Assembly: GCF_901000735.1 (NCBI RefSeq)
Contig: NC_081543.1
Location: 15,155,574 to 15,219,573 of the forward strand
Reading direction: 5' to 3'
Origin: Corylus avellana
Lineage: Eukaryota > Streptophyta > Magnoliopsida > Fagales > Betulaceae
DNA: 64,000 nucleotides
Position numbers and translations under genes: made by a program. How positions within the stretch are numbered: position 1 is the stretch's first letter; each line of letters opens with the position of its first letter. Positions 23,856 through 33,187 of this stretch are shown one piece after another. Below the pieces are notes generated by a model. It was given only the letters and a program-made list of their open reading frames with translations. It did no database searches and was not told the origin of the DNA.

Positions 23856-23961
23856 TTTTTTTTTTTTTTGACATGTCCGCACAAGAAGGGGGGGGAGGAT
23901 TCGAACTAGTGACCTCCGCTTCATTAGGCGTGGTCCCATTCGATTAAGCTACCTCTTGGAG
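23856..23961 (-). mobile_element. tRNA-derived SINE with 13-bp TSD
   Basis: On the minus strand the element starts TCTCCAAGAGG and has an A box (TAGCTTAATCGAATGG, 23936-23951) and a B box (AGTTCGAATCC, 23897-23907). It ends with GGACATGTC and a poly(A) tail (23856-23869 on the plus strand as T). A perfect 13-bp target duplication ACAGCCTGTATGA stands at 23843-23855 and 23962-23974. The body is about 106 bp. It is not a functional tRNA because no acceptor pairing or 3' half is present. Confidence 0.92.
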
Positions 23962-23974
23962 ACAGCCTGTATGA

Positions 23975-24509
23975 ATTAAGTGTGATAACTAGACATCAAG
24001 GGTAACAGTACTTGTCAACTAAACCTACCACTATTCGTTATGAATGATGAACTCCTCCGGCGATAAGAATACCTCCTGTCTCTCCCTTCAAGTCTCTAAG
24101 GTTTCCTTTATTCTTTTTTCTTTTGTAACGGAATTGTTATGGCTATATATTATTCCACAATTTCAACTTTGAACTTTGCTTAGAAAAAGAAGAAGAAGAA
24201 AAGCTATATATTATTCCATGTTTCTCTTATGTGAATCGTCTACGTGAGTAGAGCGACACTGTTATACCTTAACAATTCCCTTCTCCATATGACGCTCCTG
24301 CGACTTGAATCTACCACTTATCCCAAAAATTTAAGCTAATATGAAGAAGTAAATTTAATTATTTAATCAATAATCTAATACAGACCAAACAAACCCAAGC
24401 GCATGTACATATGAATCTCATCTAGCAAGCATCCTTACTTTATGAGACATGCTATACAATATGGTGTGGTCCTTCTCTCATTTTTCCTATTTTACAAATT
24501 ATCATTAGA

Positions 24510-24547
<38 letters not shown>

Positions 24548-24984
24548 TCTGACACATAGATCCCACATATTTAATTTAGTTTACAAAATGAGAGTCCCTT
24601 CGATAAGGATGTGGTGTAAAATCCTAGTTTGTAGCTTTCAAGAAATTTGACACATTTTGTAAAAACACCAAATACAATAGAGATGAAATACTGTATCTTT
24701 AATTCAAATTAATCTCATAGATTTTTACATTCATTCTAACCCAACACTCACCACCCCACCACCGAACCCCCGACACCGAAGTTTTCAAAACCAACCAAAA
24801 CGGTGACTCCAATATTGGTTTAATTGGTGGTTTTGTCCATGGATATTTTTGTCTCTGTATTTTGTTAAAAGAATAAAAATTATTTGGTGTAAAATGTTAT
24901 ATATATTTTTTATACTTCATTAAGAAATTGAGAGATTGTTTTGAGAATATAAAGCCCAACAAAACTGCATAAAAACTATCATTT
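23975..24984. other. Non-coding, with a decayed ankyrin-family leader repeat and (TA)n
   Basis: 24060-24240 resembles the leader repeats at 27300-27850 (gaatacctcctgtctctccc; gttatggctatatattattcc). A (TA)n tract lies at 24512-24544. No coding signal. Confidence 0.55.
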
Positions 24985-25108
24985 CAATTAATTTACACTT
25001 GATTCTCCTCTTCACTGATGTGTGTAGATCTAGATCTCATCCAAATCCTATAAATAAAGTGCTGTACGGCAAATCTTCTCATCATTTAAAGGCATTTCCT
25101 TTAACCGT
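24985..25108 (+). promoter_or_regulatory. Orphan ankyrin-family promoter module 1
   Basis: Matches the ANK2 promoter: ttacacttgattctcc, gatgtgtgtagatct, then atccaaatcctataaataaag (TATA at about 25049) and the leader cttctcatcatttaaaggc. No ankyrin exon follows; a hAT element interrupts it at 25117. Confidence 0.7.
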
Positions 25109-25116
25109 CAGAATAT

Positions 25117-26534
25117 TAGGGGTGCAAAGACGGTTACGGTTAGCGGTTAGTAGCAATAACCGCTAACCGTAACCGCCTTAGCGGTTAGTAGATTTTACTA
25201 AACCGCAACCGCTAACCGCCTAGCGGTTAACGGTTAGCGGTTAACCGCCGGTTAGCGGTTAGCGAAATAGATAACCGCCCGCTAATCGCTTTTTTAAAAT
25301 TGGGCTTTTTTTTTTGGGCTTTTTTTTACCCTCATTTTTTTTTCTTGTATTTTTAATATCTTCTTGGGCCCAATTGCTATAAAAAGAGCCTATATTGAAA
25401 AATCAAAAATATTTGACCCAAAATTTACATTTACTTGTACTTTAAAAAAATTTCCTTAAATATTAAATCATAACCGGTTAATTATTTAAATTCTTATCAT
25501 ATTTACTTATAATTTTTTTTCTTTGAATTGAACTTAATATCTAATGGTAAATGGTAATGTTCAAACTCTTAAATCCTAAATTCCTAAAGTATCTAATAAT
25601 GTTTTAATTAAATTGTAGATAATATATTGTTTAATTTAATTGAATCAATTGTGATTATCATTGTACATGAATCATATGATTAACTTGTAGACTTATGACT
25701 TATGAGTTATGTCATATTATATATGTATTATTTATTATTATATAATCATATGATTTAATGATCAAGTCATCATGTGATATAATCATATCAATTATAGTGA
25801 TAATATATAAATTACTAAAATTATAATGATAATACACTAATACTTAAATTGTGTTTATAAGTAACACATTGGTCATTGTTTAATCCAATGTCAATTACTT
25901 AATTTGATATTATACGAATCATATCATCATTGTACATTAATAATATGATTCACTTAAAGTCTTGAATAAAGTATTTGAATTGCCATTGAATCATATGATT
26001 AAGTATTGATATTATACATTTATATTATTCATATACATATGTAGACTTATATAGACTTATAACATATATAGACTTATAAGTTTATAACATACATTGGAAA
26101 TAAGTTTCTAGATATTTAATTGTTGTATTAGTATGAATTAGTATACTTATGAGTTATGTCATATTATATATGTATAATTTGTTATTATATAATCAAATGA
26201 TTTAATGATCAATCTCATATGATATAATCATATCAATTATAGTGATAATATATTAATACTCAAATTGTGATTTAATTATTTTTTAAAAAAATTGTGATTT
26301 AATAATAAGTGATTATGTTATATGTATAAATATTTTTATAATTATAATTATAAAAATATATTATATAAAAAGGCGGTTAGCGGTTAGCGGTTACGGTTAG
26401 TAGACCCAATAACCGCTAACCGCTAGGCGGTTATAGCGGTTAATGCGGTTAGACGGTTAGGCGGTTAGGCGGTTGACGGTTATAACGGTTAGCGGTTAGC
26501 GGGCGGTTTTTAACCGCCCGCCTTTGCACCCCTA
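25117..26534. mobile_element. hAT-type non-autonomous transposon, 8-bp TSD
   Basis: Termini TAGGGGTGCAAAG and CTTTGCACCCCTA (perfect 13-bp TIR) are flanked by the 8-bp duplication CAGAATAT at 25109-25116 and 26535-26542. Both subterminal regions hold dense copies of GCGGTTA/TAACCGC in both orientations. The interior is AT-rich with no transposase ORF. Removing it joins the leader text in the same way as in the sister module at 28960. Confidence 0.93.
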
Positions 26535-26542
26535 CAGAATAT

Positions 26543-27000
26543 TGATTCGGAGGGATGCAGATGCTTATCATATATTAATATATAGGAATACTTCCTGCCT
26601 CTCCGCTCAAACGACCTATTATACAGTCTCTCCGGAGGTTTCCTTTTTCTTTTCATTTTTGTGAGCACTGATTGGCAGCACGTGGCGTGCAAATTTTTTA
26701 AAAAATAAAATAAAATTTTTTGCACGCGGCGTGCAGCTGTTTTCATTTACCCCATTTTTGTATGTCGACTCTAGGTTCCTATAATTAAGCGATCCTGTAT
26801 AGAGGTTCCCCTCTTCTTCTTTTTTCTTTTCATTTTTGTACGTCTGGATTCTCTCTATGGATTAACCGATCAACTTCTATTGGGTTTGGGGTAGTTTTTT
26901 TTTTTTTTTTTTTTTCTGAAGAATTAGATTCCATTTGTAAAAATTATTTTCGAAAATAATATCGTTTTTTTAATTTATTTCTTGAAGTTGAAGTAGTGTC
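26543..27000. repeat. Leader repeat of orphan module 1 (continued)
   Basis: Continues the orphan ankyrin leader after the hAT element: 'ggatgcagatgcttat', 'gaatacttcctgcctctccg', 'gattaaccgatcaacttct'. The same phrases occur at 27275-27400 and 28965-29110. No coding exon. Poly-T tract at about 26897. Confidence 0.6.
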
Positions 27001-27029
27001 TTATGTTGTCAAAAATAAAACAAAGAATG

Positions 27030-27069
<40 letters not shown>

Positions 27070-27113
27070 CATTCTTTGTTTTATATATATATAAATTGTT
27101 TTTGACAACATAA
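27001..27113. repeat. Perfect long hairpin around a (TA)n core
   Basis: Left arm ttatgttgtcaaaaataaaa plus caaagaatgttatata is matched by the reverse-complement arm tataacattctttgtttta and tttttgacaacataa, around a (TA)n core. The sister module at about 29205-29240 has only one orientation, so an inverted duplication occurred here. Confidence 0.8.
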
Positions 27114-27124
27114 TTTTCTTTTGA

Positions 27125-27265
27125 AAAAAACAATGTTAAACACGTTGGTTCAGTGATGTCTGTAGATCTGATCATCCAAATCCTATGAAAAAAAAAATTC
27201 CTATAAATACAGTGTTGTACGTCGCCAATCTTCTCATCATTTAAAGCCATTTCCTTTTACTGCAT
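27125..27265 (+). promoter_or_regulatory. Orphan ankyrin-family promoter module 2
   Basis: Contains 'gttaaacacgttggttcagtg', 'gtctgtagatctgatcatcc', a TATA box at 27202-27208 (ctataaatac) and the leader 'cttctcatcatttaaagcc'. It is followed by the leader repeat but by no ankyrin exon. Confidence 0.7.
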
Positions 27266-27848
27266 GTATGTCTATTGATTTGATAGCTAGGTTGGATGCA
27301 AATGCTTATTATAGGAATACTTCCAGCCTCTCTTCTCAAGTGACCATGTCTCTCCAGAGGTTCCATCTTTTTCTTTTCATTTTTGTTCGTCTAGATTCCT
27401 ATAGGCATATCTCATATCTGTATATATGTTTGTTTGTGTAGCATTTAAATTTTGAAATTATCTGTGTATTTAATTTTGATATTTTGGTCAATTTTGCAGA
27501 TCTATGCATGCACGGATCCAAGTTAGTAAACTTGAACTTTACCCAGAAAAAAGAGAAAACAAAAAGAAGCTATATATATTATTTCATATTTCTCCCACGT
27601 GAGCAATGGTTCGCTTTATTCTTTTTCTATTGTTACGGTGGTGTTATGGCTATATATTATTTTATGGTTTCAAATTTTTTGCTGATAAAAAAAGAAAAAA
27701 AAAAAAGAAAAGGAAAAAGAAAAAAAAGCTATATATTATTCTGTCTCTCCCCTCGAGTCTCCATAGGTTCCCTTTTTTCCTTTTTCTTCTCATTTTTGTA
27801 CATCAGCATGTGGAGGGGTTCCTTTTTTTCTTTTGTTACGATGGTGTT
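27266..27848. repeat. Leader repeats of orphan module 2
   Basis: Two further copies of the 'cttcc.gcctctc..tcaagt..c..gaggttcc...ttttcatttttgt' phrase (27310, 27740). Purine-rich tracts give spurious short ORFs. Confidence 0.55.
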
Positions 27849-28207
27849 TAGGATTGGACGTCGGTCGGTAATGTCAATGTCGGTAAAAAAAATTTTGTTT
27901 CGTTAAAATGTCGGTAAAGTTAAAAATTTCACCGACTTATTCCACCTACTTTATTTCCAGACAACAAAAGTCAGTCGATAATGTCGATATGTGTAAAAAT
28001 TGAAAAATTTCGGCAAAGTTGGTCGGTAGGCAGTCATTAAAGTCGGTTCGGTTAAAGAATTTTATTTCGCCTACCGAACCGCATTGTTGGAAAAAAACAA
28101 ATTGTTTCCCCTATCGCCCATTGGTTAAGCGGTGTCGGTAGAAGTCGATTGGTTATCAGTTGGTAGGCGGTCAAAAGTCAGTAGGCGATGAATTTGCCCA
28201 AACCTAA
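27849..28207. mobile_element. Short hAT-like MITE with 8-bp TSD
   Basis: The left end TAGGATTGGACG and right end GCCCAAACCTAA are imperfect inverted repeats, flanked by ATGGTGTT at 27841-27848 and 28208-28215. The interior has many GTCGGTA/GTCGGT motifs. Removing it restores 'gttacgatggtgttat', which matches the sister repeat at 27634-27650. Confidence 0.75.
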
Positions 28208-28215
28208 ATGGTGTT

Positions 28216-28814
28216 ATACATGACTTATGGCTATTAATATTCGATTGTTTGAACTTTGAACTTTGTCCTTTGTCCAGAAAAAGAGGAAGCTATGTAGAGT
28301 AGCAGGTGACTCAGTGACCTAAATAATGTTCGAAAGAAGATTCATGTCTTATTTATGTCCTCTTAAAATTAATATGACTTTTAAAATCATTATTAGATTT
28401 GTGATAGATGATTATTGAATTTTGATCTTTGTTGAAATAGTTTTGATACCGTGTTAAAATAATGATGATGATGCTATAATAAAATACAAAACTCTCTATT
28501 TATAAAATAGTGAGTAAATACAAGTATGGCAATCAAATTTCCTTGATTCAATTACAATCACAATATTTAATTACAATCAATCATTAAATAGAAAATATTT
28601 TAATATCAATCAAATATGAAATATACAAAAAATATATAATAGTTTTCATATATTCTAACAATTTTATAATAGTTTTAAAAATTACATCAATTTAAAAAAA
28701 AAAATACAAAAAAAAAAAAAAAAAACATCTTCCATCTAGCGTTACTTTCTGGTGACCCACTAGATCGACAATCCCATGCACGCATATAAAACCGAAAGAG
28801 CTCTATCCATCATC
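28216..28814. other. Non-coding stretch
   Basis: AT-rich with poly-A near 28698-28726. No gene, RNA or clean transposon end seen. Confidence 0.5.
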
Positions 28815-28960
28815 AAACGTCCTTTACACTTGATTGTCCGCAAACAACGTTAAACACGTTGCTTCAGACTTCAGTGATCATGTGTGTACATCGATTACAG
28901 TGCTGTACGGCGCCAATCTTCTCATCATTTAAAGGCATTTCCTTAAACTGTCAGTCTGTT
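28815..28960 (+). promoter_or_regulatory. Orphan ankyrin-family promoter module 3 (TATA lost)
   Basis: Reads 'tttacacttgattgtccgc', 'aaacaacgttaaacacgttg', 'cttctcatcatttaaaggc', as in ANK2, but the CCAAT/TATA block is deleted. The leader repeat follows (28965-29110) without an ankyrin exon. Confidence 0.65.
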
Positions 28961-29617
28961 GATAGGAGGCATGCAAATGCTTATTATAGGAATATTTCCT
29001 GCCTCTCCGTTCAAGTCTCCGGGGGTTCCCCGGCCTTTCTCTTTTCATTTTTGTACGTCTGGATTCGCTGTAAGGATTAACCGATCAACTTCTAATGGGT
29101 TTGGTTTGGGGGAATTTTATTTCTTAAAAAGATGCCATTTGTAAAAATTATTTTCGAAAATAATATCGTTTTTTTTTTCTTGAATTAGTGTCTTTTAGGC
29201 TGCATGAGTGTCAAAAATAAATCAAAGAATGTTATATTGAAGAGAATATATAAAAGAAAAAAAAAAAAAAGAATAATGCTGAAATGCATGTAGTTATACA
29301 TGTGTCCAGAACCGTCTTAGATTATAAAATAATCTAAGCATTGCCTCATACATAAAAATATACTTTGTTAGAGGATCCGAATTGAAGTCTCCTTCAGTTG
29401 GAAAGAAAAAAAAGATTTCTTTCTTTTTTGACCATCTCATTCGGACTTTATAGATTATACAATAATAAATTTGCAAATTAGTTATTGCTGACAAAGACAC
29501 TTCAAACCAAACAAAAGCCAATAAGATTCGAAGATGTCAAATATATATATATATATATATCAAAGTACAACCGACACAATTACTTGACAAAGCCCAGGTT
29601 CGCGGAATAGACGCAGA

Positions 29618-29770
29618 GTCCTTTACACTTCATTGTCCCCAAACAACGTTAAACTCGTTGCTCCAGTGACATGTGCTGATCCAATCCTATAAATAGAGGG
29701 ACATCTAATCTTCTCATTTAAAGCCATTTTCTTAATTTTAACCATCCGACAGACTTTCACCTCTCCTAGA
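29618..29770 (+). promoter_or_regulatory. ANK2 promoter and leader
   Basis: CCAATCCTATAAATAG at 29681-29696 gives CCAAT and TATA boxes (TATA 29688-29695), 83 bp before the ATG. The upstream text 'tcctttacacttcattgtcc' and 'aaacaacgttaaactcgttg' is shared with the orphan modules. Confidence 0.75.
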
Positions 29771-31240
29771 ATGGATCAGAGTTTGAGGGATGCTGCTCAG
29801 CAAGGAAACATTGATGCCCTGTACGCATTGATACGGAGGGACGTAAAAGTTTTGGATTGGATCGATGAGTTACCGTTTGTTGAGACTCCTTTACACGTAG
29901 CTGCATTTGCGGGGCACACTCGATTTGCCTCGGAGATCATGAGGTTAAAGCCGTCATTTTCTAGGAAGCGTAATGAAGATGGCTTTACCCCTGTTCACCT
30001 TGCTTTGCAAAATAACAAAACCGAAGTGGTGCGTCAGCTACTTGATGTTGATGAAGACCTTGTTCGTGTCCAAGGAAAGGAGGGTGTGACTCCTTTGCAT
30101 TATGTAGCTCAAACAGGAAACCTTGTTCTTTTGGCTGAATTTTTAAATGTTTGCCCCAAGTCTATCAAAGATGTAACAATTCGAAGAGATACTGCTTTTC
30201 ATATTGCCCTGAAAATCAACCAGGTAGATGCTTTTAACCTCCTTATGAAATGGTATGGGAAGACCAGGTTTAATGATGTGTTGGCCTCACAAAACAACCA
30301 AGACAAAGATGTCTTATTGTCGGGGGTAGGGAACCTGCTGAATTCGAAGGACGATGAAGGCAACACTTTGTTGCACGTTGCAGTATCTCAAAATCAACCC
30401 CTGGCAAGTTCTCTCCACTCATACTTTCTATATATTAAGAAATATTGAGTCGGTTTTTTAGGGGTCCATGTTGTTGCTCGAAGGAATGATATATTAAGGA
30501 TTCAATTTCAGGAACATGCTAAAAATTGACTTCAAATGATTTTTTTTTTCTTTAATTTGTAACATTACCTTATTGTACATTGTCCATTTTAAAGTGACGG
30601 GATTACTAATTGTGCATGACTGCGTCATACAGGTCGTGCGGCGATTATTGAATAATGTTGGAGTTACAATAGACTCTAAGAATTTAGAGGGTTGTACCAT
30701 CTGGCAAGGGCAAAGGCCAATCAACAGTGAGATGAGGCGTATGCTAGATCGTGCTAGAGTAGTTTTACGTCTTTGTCCTTTTCGTAGAGCTATTACTCAA
30801 GAAGTTTACCTCAGATCTAACTTTGTTTGTTATTGGCGGATGTTTGTGTCGCTTGTACAAAGGGGAATACCAAATGAGTTGCGCAGTATTCTATTGGTAG
30901 TTGCTGTGCTTTATTTAACAATCAACTTCCAATTGGTACTCACCCCCCGGGAGGACTTTGGCAAGATAACTGCGATCCTCAACACAATCCAGTCGGTAAT
31001 TGCACAGTCCCACACCAGGCAGGGAAGGTAATCATGGATGAACACAATTTCCAACGACTTTATAATTTAAATACTTTCAGCTTTGGTGCAACAATTGCAC
31101 TATTACTTCTACTCCTCCCGTGGGGTTCTAATCTCATTAGTTGGTACTGTACTTTGCTTTGCGTTATACCCATGACACTCCTCTTTGTATGCTATTTCCT
31201 TTCAATTCAAATCGTAACTCCATCTTCATTTAAGAAATAA
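29771..31240 (+). pseudogene. ANK2: ankyrin-repeat/PGG-domain membrane protein gene, one frameshift
   Basis: Exon 1, 29771-30403 (633 nt), starts MDQSLRDAAQQGNIDALYAL and holds about five ankyrin repeats (PLHVAAFAGHT, GFTPVHLALQNN, GVTPLHYVAQTGN, AFHIALKIN, TLLHVAVSQNQ). The donor is GC type (CTG|gcaagt). Exon 2 starts at 30633 after tcatacag (VVRRLLNNVG). The membrane domain begins LRSILLVVAVLYLTINFQ, followed by a run of six C at 30943-30948. The current frame then reads LTPRED and stops at 31029-31031. The frame one base over reads on from the PGG-type signature into NCT, then two hydrophobic segments, and stops at 31240. One missing C therefore separates a broken gene from a ~413-aa one. 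It could be a homopolymer sequencing error. Confidence 0.85.
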
Positions 31241-32150
31241 CATCGTATTGGGTAGCCACTATGGTACTGAAGTTTGCGTCATACCCATGATACCCATGGT
31301 GGCACTTTTTTCAAGAGCCACGAAGAACTTGTAGAGGTTGAGCCGGTGATGTTGGACTACACGAAAGTAAGCAGTTGGTTGGTTAGTCCGCTGGTGAAAG
31401 AAGAGTTCGTGGACAAAAATGATTTCCTATGCTTTAATTTCGACTTTTATCAACAAGCTTATTGTATTTAATTTCAGTTTTGTCAAATTTCTCTTTGTAA
31501 TCCAAGACTTAATGAAATAGATAATTAATTTCTTTTATATTCTGTCTCTCCTTCTAACAAAATACTTTTAAAGTATTAATTATACGCCAAAAAAATTATC
31601 GCAAAACCTCTCCATGGTCGTGGAGGGCCATGGAACCCATTCCGGCGGTAATAGGGATTAAGGAGCCATGGAGCCTGGTGAAAAATTGAAGGAAAATGAA
31701 AAAGAAAATGCTTTGTGGTTGGTTCAACCGTTCAAGCACACGCATTTTCTCTACTGGGCCTTGATCTAAAAAGAGCCTGGCTAAGTCCGAGCCGCTTTGC
31801 CCTAAATGAAGGCGTGGCTCTGCCGAACTGTCAGGCCCTCAATGGGGTTTTGACTTGGCCCAAAACCCAAGCCGTGGCTTTGAATTATCTAACTTTTTAA
31901 ATAATTACAAAAACATAATTTGAAATAACTTATCGTACAGGACCAGACGTGTGTAGTTGTCTAGTTTGTTTTCCCTTCCTTTTATTTATTTATTTTTTAT
32001 TTTTGAAAAGAGGTCTAGTTTGTTTTCCTTCTGGAAATTGTAATGGTTGGTTTCTAGCATTTTTATATGCTGGAGTGTTTGTACAAATTGATTTTCATCA
32101 TTACGAAATTACCCATTCATTCAAAAAATAAAAATTAAAAACTTATAGAT
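31241..32150. other. Non-coding stretch 3' of ANK2
   Basis: 31690-31880 contains 'ccctaaatgaaggc.tggct' text similar to 17810-17880, a dispersed repeat of unknown type. No gene seen. Confidence 0.5.
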
Positions 32151-33187
32151 AATTATAAGTACGTATCTTAACTAAAAAAAAAAATGAATAATCATAAAAT
32201 TTTAGATAGTTTTAGAAAATTAGAAATCAATAGAGAAAAAAATTATAATAATGTTATTATAAATATGTATATATATTTCAAAATTAATTCTAACAAATTC
32301 ATAGAAATTTTAAAAAAATTATGGATAAGTATAAATAACTTTCCATAATGATATGTAATTATTGATAACCATAAATAATTCAGTTATAATTATTAGTAGT
32401 TATAACTATGAATATATAATTACAAAACTAATGTATAATAATAAGCATGGACGGACCCAGGTTTCAATTTGTGGAGGGACCAAAAGCCAAAAAAAATTTG
32501 GGGCAGGACTAATTGACAAAAAAAAAACATTAATTTTTTTTTTGAACTTTAAAAATTTTGTTTTTGCCTAAATTTTTTTTTCTTGTGATTTGGTGGGGGG
32601 GGACCAAGGGCCAGGGCCACTCCCGGTCCCCCCTGGATCCGTAATTGATAATAAGTGATATAAATTAGTTTAATTACAAAACTAATAAAACTAATTGAAT
32701 GAGGAAATTACAAAACTAATTGAATAATTAGTGGGCTCTCAAACAACAGCCTCAAAACGAAATAAAACAATACATAAATACAAACAAATGGAAAGAGATA
32801 GTATAAACAAGTGACCTAACCTTGTTAATGAGCCGTATAAAGCCATTACAAAAACAAAATGAGCACAGATTAATGCAAATATATTTGAGCCCCCATTAGG
32901 AAATAGTAAATGAACTGTCAAAGTCCAAATCAGATACCGAAAAAAAGAGAGAGACCAACACAAAGTTTTGAAGCAAAGGTCTTCACAATTGGATCTAACC
33001 ATAAAAGTATAGGCAGACATAAATTCAAAACAAAAAACAACAGAAAATACATAAACACAACAAAACAACCAGCAACAGCCCGGGCATGGAAGATGAAACA
33101 CATTAGCCAGAATATGGAAGACGGAATACTAACTATTATTTATTTGTTTACATATTTTCCTGTACAAAGTAACAACTAGCATATAGC
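32151..33187. repeat. Left part of a duplicated segment (other copy 62709-63760)
   Basis: From 'aattataagtacgtatctta' onward this follows 62709-63760 closely, apart from small indels including a ~30-bp segment present only in the other copy near 63445. It contains a small TIR element (about 32455-32642, gacggaccc...ggatccgt). The antisense frame across 32739-33101 is open in both copies, but I see no protein family. Confidence 0.85.

Noticed and set aside
23880..23961. tRNA gene candidate
   Set aside because: A and B boxes are present, but there is no acceptor-stem pairing or anticodon arm in the right place, and a poly(A) tail and 13-bp TSD mark it as a SINE.
25130..25280. Telomere-like or interstitial telomeric repeat (GGTTAG motifs)
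   Set aside because: The motif is GCGGTTA in both orientations within hAT termini, not tandem TTTAGGG.
27484..27906. 140-codon Lys/Phe-rich frame
   Set aside because: Comes from purine/pyrimidine tracts in the leader repeats; it has no domain and the overlapping frames are equally open.
32739..33101. Antisense 120-codon frame, also partly open at 63226-63674
   Set aside because: Conserved as part of the duplicated segment; the second copy is split into two frames by indels. Cys/Phe-rich composition without a recognisable domain.
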